Assembly: GCA_030151255.1 (NCBI GenBank)
Contig: JASLED010000077.1
Location: forward strand, 1-12,819
Direction of reading: 5' to 3'
Source of the DNA: Flavobacterium sp.
GTDB lineage: Bacteria > Bacteroidota > Bacteroidia > Flavobacteriales > Flavobacteriaceae
DNA: 12,819 bases
In this document: positions 7,395-12,819 of the stretch, piece after piece
Layout of the letters: each line of letters opens with the position of its first letter
Position numbering within the stretch: the first letter of the stretch is position 1
The notes under the pieces: model-generated
Told to the model about the DNA's origin: nothing
Databases searched by the model: none
The model's input: the letters and a program-made list of their open reading frames with translations, nothing else
Position numbers and translations under genes: made by a program

Positions 7395-9314
7395 TTATTT
7401 GTAACTACGGATAGTTGGTTTAAGATATTCAAATGTCAACTCTTCTTTGTTTAGAATAGGTTCTTTATCCAAAGATCCAGGCCATTCCCATGCAGAGATA
7501 AACTGGAATTTTTCATCATTACGTGCTGCTTCTCCATCTTCTGTTTGATATTCTTCACGGAAGTGAGCTCCACAAGATTCATCTCTAGTCAATGCATCAT
7601 AACACATCAATACACCTATTTCAAGATAATCTGCAACTCGACCTGCTTTTTCCAATTCAGAATTAATTGTACCGTTAGATCCAGGAACGTTTACGTTTTT
7701 GTAAAACTCTTCTCTCAGCTTTTTAATTTCTACAATAGCGTATTCTAAACCTTCTTTTGTTCTGGCTAAACCACAATAATCATAAAGCAATTTACCAAGT
7801 TTTTTGTGGTAATAATCCACCGTTTTATCTCCTTTAATACTTAAAAGCTCTTGCAACTTATCTGTTACTTCTTTTTCAGCTTTGTCAAACTCTGGATGAT
7901 CGGTTGTTATTTTACCTATTCTAATCTGATCTGCTAAATAATTTGCAATTGTATATGGAGCAATAAAATACCCATCTACAGAAGCTTGAAGTAAAGAGTT
8001 TGCACCTAAACGATTAGCACCATGATCTGCAAAGTTAGCTTCGCCTAATGCAAAAAGCCCCGGAATTGTTGTCATCAACTCATAATCTACCCATAAACCT
8101 CCCATTGAAAAGTGAGCCGCTGGCGAAATCATCATTGGTTCTTTATAAGCATTAATACCTGTAATCTTTTCATACATGGTAAACAAGTTGCCATATTTCT
8201 CTTTAATCTTATCTTTTCCTTGCTCTCTAATAGCTTTAGAGAAATCTAAATAAACTGCATTTTTTAACGGTCCTACACCATGACCAGCGTCAATGCGCTC
8301 TTTTGCTGCACGAGAAGAAATATCTCTAGGTGCTAAGTTTCCAAATGCTGGGTAACGACGCTCTAGGTAATAATCTCTCTCTTCTTCAGGAATATCGTTT
8401 GCAACTCTTTTTTCGTCTAGTTGTTTTGGTACCCAAATACGACCGTCATTACGCAATGACTCTGACATCAATGTAAGTTTCGACTGATAATCGCCCGATT
8501 GTGGCAAAGAAGTAGGGTGAATTTGTGTCCAACTTGGAGAAGCAAAAAAGGCACCTTTTTTGTAAGCACGCCAAATTGCAGATCCGTTACAACCCATTGC
8601 TAATGTTGATAAATAGTAAATTTTCCCAAATCCACCAGTTGCCAAAACTACTGCATGTGCTGCGTGTCTTTCAATTTCGCCTGTTTCTAAATTACGTACA
8701 ATTACTCCTCTTGCCTTACCATCAACTACAACAACATCTAACATCTCGTGAGAAGAGTATAATTGTACTGTTTTTTTGTTTACTTGACGCATTAATGCTT
8801 GGTAAGTACCTAATAATAATTGTTGACCCGTTTGTCCACGTGCGTAGAACGTTCTACTTACTTGCACTCCACCAAACGATCTATTATTTAAATATCCTCC
8901 ATATTCACGACCAAAAGGAACGCCTTGAGCTACTGCTTGATCGATTAAATTAACCGAACATTCTGCCAAACGATATACGTTTGCTTCACGCGCTCTAAAG
9001 TCACCTCCTTTTAATGTATCTACAAACATTCTGTAAATACTGTCGCCATCATTTTTGTAATTCTTCGCTGCGTTTACACCACCTTGAGCGGCTACTGAGT
9101 GTGCACGACGAGGAGTGTCCTGAAAACAAAATGACTTTACATTGTAGCCCATTTCTCCTAACGATGCCGCTACAGAGCTACCAGCCAAGCCAGTTCCTAT
9201 AACAATTACATCTAATTTTTTTCTATTCGCTGGATTTACCAAACGAGCAGTTTTTTTATAATTAAACCATTTTTCTTCTAATGGTCCTTCAGGTATTTTA
9301 GCATCTAATTTCAT
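7395..9314 (-). CDS. sdhA: succinate dehydrogenase/fumarate reductase flavoprotein subunit
   Basis: This is the catalytic subunit that interconverts succinate and fumarate in the cytoplasm. It has a Rossmann FAD site VIVIGTGLAGSSVAASLG (about 36-53) and H72 in RRAHSVAAQGGVNAA, the expected site of covalent FAD attachment. It also has H266 in TQIHPTS, R330 in APRDISSRA (the family's catalytic arginine region), H401 in AAHFSMGG, and the C-terminal FAD motif GEANFADHGANRLGANSLLQ. The 639 residues and the extra N-terminal leader of about 30 residues match type B enzymes of Bacteroidetes and epsilonproteobacteria. Sequence alone does not decide between succinate oxidation and fumarate reduction. 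It lies second in the operon, 11 bases behind sdhC. Confidence 0.96.
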   Translation of the reverse strand: MKLDAKIPEGPLEEKWFNYKKTARLVNPANRKKLDVIVIGTGLAGSSVAASLGEMGYNVKSFCFQDTPRRAHSVAAQGGVNAAKNYKNDGDSIYRMFVDTLKGGDFRAREANVYRLAECSVNLIDQAVAQGVPFGREYGGYLNNRSFGGVQVSRTFYARGQTGQQLLLGTYQALMRQVNKKTVQLYSSHEMLDVVVVDGKARGVIVRNLETGEIERHAAHAVVLATGGFGKIYYLSTLAMGCNGSAIWRAYKKGAFFASPSWTQIHPTSLPQSGDYQSKLTLMSESLRNDGRIWVPKQLDEKRVANDIPEEERDYYLERRYPAFGNLAPRDISSRAAKERIDAGHGVGPLKNAVYLDFSKAIREQGKDKIKEKYGNLFTMYEKITGINAYKEPMMISPAAHFSMGGLWVDYELMTTIPGLFALGEANFADHGANRLGANSLLQASVDGYFIAPYTIANYLADQIRIGKITTDHPEFDKAEKEVTDKLQELLSIKGDKTVDYYHKKLGKLLYDYCGLARTKEGLEYAIVEIKKLREEFYKNVNVPGSNGTINSELEKAGRVADYLEIGVLMCYDALTRDESCGAHFREEYQTEDGEAARNDEKFQFISAWEWPGSLDKEPILNKEELTFEYLKPTIRSYK

Positions 9315-9325
9315 AACGGTTTTAA

Positions 9326-9976
9326 TTAATTAGTTAGATAAATATATATAGGCATTAAAGCGAATCCTACACAAATGATTATTGAATATGCAATTCCAAA
9401 AATATTAACCCAACGAGCAAATTTTGGGTGGAATAATCCTAATGTACGAATACCACTTGTGATACCGTGAATTAAGTGATACGCTAAAGCTATCATGGCT
9501 ATTACATACACCACAACAATCCATAGCTCTTTAAAAACAGTAACTACTACCGTATATAAATCTTTATTTCCGTAAGGATCTATACCAATTTCACCAAATT
9601 TGTACACATACCAGAAGTTTTGAAAGTGCATTACTAAAAATATAAGAATAATAGTTCCTAATATTCCCATATTACGGCTATACCATTTACTAGCTCTTCC
9701 TCTTTGGTCTTTTTTGTAAGTTCCTCCTGCTTGTTTGTTTTTAGAAGTGATAATTAAAGCATAAATAGCATGTCCGATAATTGACAAGTACAGTACATAC
9801 GATACTACTTTAATTAAAGGGTTGCCAGATAAAAAATGCGAATAAGCATTAAAACTTTCCTGAGCGTGCTCTGGCTCTAAAAACAACTGCGTGTTGCCTA
9901 AAAAGTGAATAAGCAAAAAGAAACACAGAAACAATCCTGTTGCTGACATTACAATCTTTCTCGTTAGTGTATTCAT
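9326..9976 (-). CDS. sdhC: succinate dehydrogenase cytochrome b subunit, type B (b558 family)
   Basis: This single membrane anchor of a type B complex has 216 residues and five hydrophobic helices (roughly 8-28, 55-77, 103-123, 148-170 and 191-213). Histidines suited to hold two haems b sit in the first four helices: H24 (LLIHFLGN), H69 (IIGHAIYAL), H117 (VMHFQNFW) and H167 or H170 (YHLIHGITSGI). The HGITSGIRTLGLFHPKFARW stretch is typical of the Bacteroidetes subgroup. There is no separate sdhD, as expected for type B. It is the first gene of the operon. Menaquinone is the likely partner in this phylum (inference). The fourth helix shows no acidic residue near the haem histidine comparable to the E-pathway glutamate of Wolinella FrdC. 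Confidence 0.92.
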   Translation of the reverse strand: MNTLTRKIVMSATGLFLCFFLLIHFLGNTQLFLEPEHAQESFNAYSHFLSGNPLIKVVSYVLYLSIIGHAIYALIITSKNKQAGGTYKKDQRGRASKWYSRNMGILGTIILIFLVMHFQNFWYVYKFGEIGIDPYGNKDLYTVVVTVFKELWIVVVYVIAMIALAYHLIHGITSGIRTLGLFHPKFARWVNIFGIAYSIIICVGFALMPIYIYLTN

Positions 9977-10106
9977 CCTAATTTGATTTAAAATTATTAA
10001 TTGGGTTACTGTTTAATTTCACATTATGCTAACACATAAATAATACCACAATGCGATTTTCTTTAATTTTTACACATTATATTTTTACACTCTTTTTTTA
10101 ACACAT

Positions 10107-10136
10107 CAAATACAATATTCAAACTATTTAATGCAA
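10107..10136 (-). promoter_or_regulatory. probable promoter of the sdhCAB-porin-transporter operon
   Basis: On the minus strand TGTATTTG (10114-10107) matches TAnnTTTG with one mismatch, and a TTG (10136-10134) stands exactly 19 bases upstream. The start would be near 10102, leaving a leader of about 125 bases before sdhC. No better match exists between sdhC and the divergent gene. Confidence 0.42.
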
Positions 10137-10270
10137 TTTTAAATAAATATATAAACATTATTAACACGATAAAGCATTTTATCAATCAAACAAGCTAATA
10201 AAGAATCATTTTAAATTAGGTTAAATTTTATATTAAACTCAATTTTATACCCAAAACTTATACAAAATGC

Positions 10271-10278
10271 TATTTTTG
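10271..10278 (+). promoter_or_regulatory. possible -7 box upstream of the ECF sigma gene
   Basis: TATTTTTG is a perfect TAnnTTTG match on the plus strand and would start transcription about 60 bases before the sigma factor ATG. No TTG is found at the usual distance upstream, so this is only a half-supported promoter. Confidence 0.33.
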
Positions 10279-10343
10279 ATGCGTTTACAAATTATCGGCT
10301 AAATAAAATGTAACATTTATAGAATTTAATCTACTAATCGGTT

Positions 10344-10841
10344 ATGCAACAAAAAAAATTGGAAATAGAATTTGTATCCCTTTTGGAAGAGAATCAAAAC
10401 CTCGTCCATAAAATTTGTAGATTATATACAAATGACGAAGCTGCACACAAAGACTTATTCCAAGAAATATCTATTCAGCTTTGGAAAGCCTATCCTAGCT
10501 TTAGGGGCGATTCTAAATTTACTACTTGGGCATACCGAATTGGACTAAACACAGCCATCTCTATTTTCCGGAAAAGCAAAAGACAATTAGATACAACAAG
10601 CCTAAACACAGCTATTCATCATTTTGAATACAGTGTTTACAACGAAGAAGAAGAACTGCAATTAAAAATGATGTATGCTGCCTTGTATCAACTAAACGAC
10701 ATCGACAAAGCTCTTGTTTTTATGTATCTGGAAGACAAAAACTATGAAGAGATAGCCGAAACACTGGGTATTAGCGAAGTAAACGCAAGAGTAAAGATGA
10801 ACAGAATAAAACAAAAACTAAAAAAACTACTAAATCCGTAA
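10344..10841 (+). CDS. ECF-family RNA polymerase sigma factor
   Basis: The 165-residue protein has the two-domain layout of extracytoplasmic function sigma factors. Region 2 lies at about residues 12-80, with the core-binding stretch DLFQEISIQLWKAYPSFRG and the -10-recognising FTTWAYRIGLNTAISIFRKSKR. Region 4 lies at about 108-163, with a helix-turn-helix in YEEIAETLGISEVNARVKMNRIKQKLKK. It lacks the extra C-terminal domains of SigJ-like types. The next gene begins 15 bases after its stop and encodes a four-helix membrane protein, as is usual for this flavobacterial subgroup, and oxyR follows. The regulon and signal are unknown. Region 4 and region 2 make the family call secure; the specific ECF group is not determined here. 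Confidence 0.93.
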   Translation: MQQKKLEIEFVSLLEENQNLVHKICRLYTNDEAAHKDLFQEISIQLWKAYPSFRGDSKFTTWAYRIGLNTAISIFRKSKRQLDTTSLNTAIHHFEYSVYNEEEELQLKMMYAALYQLNDIDKALVFMYLEDKNYEEIAETLGISEVNARVKMNRIKQKLKKLLNP

Positions 10842-10856
10842 GGTATTTTTATAGAT

Positions 10857-11471
10857 ATGAACGAATTAGACCTTTTAAAAAAGACTTGGAACAATCAACA
10901 AAACTTCCCCCAAGTTTCTAAAGAAGATATACAGAAAATGATTCACAAAAAATCATCTTCTATCGTATTATGGATTTTAATTATAAGTGTTGTAGAATTT
11001 ATACTATTAAACTTAGTTAGCTTTTTCTTCTTAAACGACAACGAAAAATCAACCATTAGTCAATACAAAACATTAGAATTTATTTTCGATAATATCGACT
11101 ACATCAGTGGTTCGGTATCAGTTGTGTTTATTGTTATATTTTACTTTAAATACAAAAAGATATGTGTGGCAAACAACACCAAAAAACTAATGCACCAAAT
11201 ACTGCAAACCAAAAAAACGGTAAACTATTACATTGCTATTAACCTATCTATTTTATTGGCTATTTTTATTATAGCTACTGCTCTTATTATTAAAGAAGAA
11301 AACAGTCATCTAGAAAACGGACTGATATACTACCTTGTTATTATTGGTTTATTTTTACTAATTTGCAGCCTATTCTTTGCTGTAATATGGGTGTATTACA
11401 AAATTGTTTACGGCATTCTTATTAAACGTTTAATGAAAAACTACCGCGAACTGGAAAGAATAGAGCAATAA
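10857..11471 (+). CDS. four-helix membrane protein paired with the ECF sigma factor, possible anti-sigma factor
   Basis: The 204-residue protein has a cytoplasmic-looking N-terminal arm (MNELDLLKKTWNNQQ... to about residue 34, with a SKEDIQKMIHKKSSS stretch). About four membrane helices follow (roughly 35-59, 79-97, 124-145 and 155-181), and then a charged tail ending in RELERIEQ. I recognise no enzyme motif, and no zinc-binding HxxxCxxC of the classical anti-sigma domain. Similar arm-plus-helices proteins occur directly after ECF sigma genes in other Flavobacteriia, so a role in holding or releasing the sigma factor is a reasonable inference from position only. It begins 15 bases after the sigma stop and ends 25 bases before oxyR, which suggests one transcript. 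Confidence 0.75.
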   Translation: MNELDLLKKTWNNQQNFPQVSKEDIQKMIHKKSSSIVLWILIISVVEFILLNLVSFFFLNDNEKSTISQYKTLEFIFDNIDYISGSVSVVFIVIFYFKYKKICVANNTKKLMHQILQTKKTVNYYIAINLSILLAIFIIATALIIKEENSHLENGLIYYLVIIGLFLLICSLFFAVIWVYYKIVYGILIKRLMKNYRELERIEQ

Positions 11472-11496
11472 TTATACTATTTATCCCTTTTCAATC

Positions 11497-12435
11497 ATGA
11501 CAATTACTCAGCTTTTATACACACTTGCTGTAGCAGAACATAGAAATTTTACCCTAGCTGCTGAAAAATCTTTTGTAACTCAGCCTACACTTAGTATGCA
11601 AATACAAAAACTAGAAGATGAGTTGGGCGTACAAATATTTGATAGATCTACAAAGCCTATACAACTTACTTCTATTGGCGAAGTGATAATTGATCAAGCT
11701 AAGAAAATAGTTGGAGAATCCAATAGAATTAAAGACATTATTGATCAGGAGAAAGGTTTTATTGGTGGCGACTTTAAAATAGGCATCATTCCAACGGTTA
11801 CTCCTACATTGTTGCCAATGTTTATCAAGTCGTTTATTAATAAATATCCCAAGGTACACCTTATTATAGAAGAATATACCACAGACGAAATTATTACTCG
11901 TCTAAGAAGCGGATACCTAGACACCGCCATTGTTGCCACGCCCTTAGAGCTAGATGATATGGTAGAGAAAGTATTGTATTACGAACCCTTTGTGGGTTAC
12001 ATTCCGCAACCGTTTAGGGCTAAGTTTAACTCAGAAATAAACGTAGAAGACCTAGATATTAAAGAACTACTGCTTTTGCAAGACGGCCATTGCTTTAGAG
12101 ACGGCATTATCAATATATGCAAAACCAGCAATGCTACCTCTAGCAAATCGTTTTCATTAGAGAGCGGTAGCTTCGAAACCCTAATTCAATTGTCTAAAGA
12201 AGGCTTGGGCTATACCCTATTGCCCTACCTACACTCCTTGCAACTAAACGATGCCGACAAGGCTAATTTGGTACAATTTGCATCGCCAAAGCCTGCCAGA
12301 GAAATAAGCCTTATACATACTAAAAACGAACTAAAGATTCACATCATCAAAGCCTTGCACGAGGCTATACTGGGCATTATAAGAGGCGCTATCCTTTTTC
12401 AGGATGTAAAAATAATTAGTCCTAAAAAAAAGTGA
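11497..12435 (+). CDS. oxyR: OxyR-type LysR-family peroxide-sensing transcription regulator
   Basis: This LysR-family regulator of 312 residues has an N-terminal winged helix-turn-helix (about 1-60: FTLAAEKSFVTQPTLSMQIQKLEDELGVQIFDR). A linker helix follows, then a two-lobe effector domain beginning near GDFKIGIIPTV (91-101). The diagnostic feature is LLLLQDGHCFRDGIINIC, with the cysteines falling at exactly residues 199 and 208, the pair that forms the regulatory disulfide in E. coli OxyR. The later GSFETLIQLSKEGLGYTLLPYL also fits OxyR. It should sense hydrogen peroxide and control catalase, Dps and peroxiredoxin genes, none of which are in this window. It follows the membrane protein gene by 25 bases with no terminator, so it may be transcribed with the sigma operon. 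I see no separate promoter. Confidence 0.93.
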   Translation: MTITQLLYTLAVAEHRNFTLAAEKSFVTQPTLSMQIQKLEDELGVQIFDRSTKPIQLTSIGEVIIDQAKKIVGESNRIKDIIDQEKGFIGGDFKIGIIPTVTPTLLPMFIKSFINKYPKVHLIIEEYTTDEIITRLRSGYLDTAIVATPLELDDMVEKVLYYEPFVGYIPQPFRAKFNSEINVEDLDIKELLLLQDGHCFRDGIINICKTSNATSSKSFSLESGSFETLIQLSKEGLGYTLLPYLHSLQLNDADKANLVQFASPKPAREISLIHTKNELKIHIIKALHEAILGIIRGAILFQDVKIISPKKK

Positions 12436-12528
12436 TAAACAATTAAGGAAGCCTCCCCTACCTCAACACAACTAAACCAACCTTTGTTTTGTTTGCTTAC
12501 CTTAAAAGCTAACTGTTAAACCTATAAA

Positions 12529-12711
12529 ATGACAAATTTTATACCATATCTTATTGCCCTAAACTCATTTATAATTGGTATTGGGCTGTTGCTGTATTCA
12601 TTTCGCATCATTAAACCCAGAAACAAAACACAGCAAGAAATAGACAAACACAACAAAAACATTGCAAAATACGGCACAATTGTAAATCTTCAGCAAAAAG
12701 TGGACATCTAA
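12529..12711 (+). CDS. small single-helix membrane protein of unknown function
   Basis: The 60-residue protein has one clear membrane helix (about residues 5-27, IPYLIALNSFIIGIGLLLYSF) followed by a basic, hydrophilic tail (RIIKPRNKTQQEIDKHNKNIAKYG). The helix position, positive-inside pattern and balanced codon use suggest a real gene rather than a chance frame. I do not recognise the family and see no motif. It lies 93 bases after oxyR on the same strand and ends about 20 bases before a likely insertion sequence end. No Shine-Dalgarno or strong promoter is seen; AACCTTTG upstream is a one-mismatch -7 box. Confidence 0.55.
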   Translation: MTNFIPYLIALNSFIIGIGLLLYSFRIIKPRNKTQQEIDKHNKNIAKYGTIVNLQQKVDI

Positions 12712-12730
12712 GGACTAAAAACTAAGATAG

Positions 12731-12819
12731 TGTTTTCAAAAAAATGTAACTTTATATTATGGGAACACCAAAGAAAAAAACAGCAGAAGCTTTTGTGAAA
12801 GACATTCGCAATAATACAC
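12731..12819 (+). mobile_element. probable left end of an IS3-family insertion sequence, cut by the window edge
   Basis: The run beginning TGTTTTCAAAAAAATG at 12731 lies 28 bases ahead of a frame that resembles IS3-family OrfA. IS3-type elements usually begin with TG and have a short leader before orfA. The opposite end, inverted repeat and target duplication are outside the window, so the boundary is a guess. Confidence 0.4.
12759..12819 (+). CDS. start of an IS3-family transposase OrfA-like gene, partial
   Basis: The frame opens at ATG 12759 and runs off the right edge after 20 codons (MGTPKKKTAEAFVKDIRNNT). The pattern of a short basic start, then AEAFVKDIR and an N-T stretch, resembles the beginning of IS3-family OrfA proteins, which continue with a helix-turn-helix domain, commonly as TRRxFSAEEKIRIV. 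The base after the last codon is C, which allows an arginine codon next. With only 20 residues this stays a resemblance, but the TG-rich A/T end just upstream agrees with it. Confidence 0.5.
   Translation, partial: MGTPKKKTAEAFVKDIRNNT

Larger units (their letters stand above)
9977..10343. other. divergent intergenic region between sdhC and the ECF sigma gene
   Basis: This 367-base region has no supported gene. It holds a probable leftward promoter for the sdh operon (10136-10107) and a half-match rightward -7 box (10271-10278). It also contains a loose series of TAACACAT-like octamers at 10030, 10070 (TTACACAT), 10099 and 10162 (TAACACGA) whose meaning is unknown. I see no convincing hairpin or RNA gene. 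Confidence 0.6.

Noticed and set aside
8525..8953. 142-codon open frame on the plus strand opposite sdhA
   Set aside because: It lies fully antisense to the well-conserved flavoprotein gene, has no family resemblance, and is explained by the codon composition of the opposite strand.
3988..10343. search for CRISPR arrays, tandem repeats, defence genes and tRNA genes
   Set aside because: No regular repeat-spacer pattern, tRNA cloverleaf or recognisable defence protein was found here or elsewhere in the window.
11611..11939. minus-strand frames opposite oxyR
   Set aside because: Both overlap the DNA-binding and effector domains of a clear OxyR and show no motif or start signal of their own.
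10305..12750. identical decamer AAAATGTAAC before the sigma gene (10305-10314) and at the putative insertion sequence end (12741-12750)
   Set aside because: A ten-base match in DNA this AT-rich is weak evidence, and the two contexts have nothing else in common.

Overview
The window is a strongly AT-rich piece of chromosome from a member of the Bacteroidetes, most probably a Flavobacteriaceae species. The reasons are the promoters of the TTG / TAnnTTTG type used by the primary sigma factor of that phylum, the near absence of Shine-Dalgarno sequences, a relaxed lipoprotein signal, and gene families typical of the group (Porin_O_P, a DUF2461 protein, a b558-type SdhC, and an ECF sigma factor followed by a four-helix membrane protein). 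The genus cannot be fixed from the sequence.

Left part (1-3787). The first 550 bases hold no convincing gene but end in two terminator-like hairpins. A compact 96-nt signal recognition particle RNA lies on the minus strand with its own promoter and terminator. Next comes a plus-strand lipoprotein of the glutaminyl-peptide cyclotransferase (QC) family. It converges on a minus-strand DUF2461 gene, and the two share a bidirectional terminator. A minus-strand choloylglycine-hydrolase-family enzyme follows, with its nucleophilic cysteine directly behind the signal peptide and its own promoter and terminator.

Centre (3943-10136). One long minus-strand operon, in transcription order sdhC-sdhA-sdhB-porin-DASS transporter, has intergenic gaps of only 4 to 23 bases and closes with a strong terminator. 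It encodes a complete type B (two-haem, five-helix, single anchor) succinate:quinone oxidoreductase/fumarate reductase, an outer-membrane barrel of the Porin_O_P family and an inner-membrane dicarboxylate carrier of the CitT/TtdT/plastid DiT1 type. Together they look like an envelope-to-quinone route for C4-dicarboxylates.

Right part (10271-12819). Divergent from the operon, plus-strand genes encode an ECF sigma factor, a four-helix membrane protein that may be its regulator, and an OxyR-type peroxide sensor with both redox cysteines at exactly positions 199 and 208. The spacing suggests co-transcription. A 60-residue single-helix membrane protein follows. The window ends in the first 20 codons of what looks like an IS3-family OrfA, so an insertion sequence probably begins near 12731.

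Most genes are ordinary for the group. The parts most worth attention are the transport genes fused to the sdh operon, the sigma/membrane protein/OxyR cluster, and the gene-free leader with tandem terminators.
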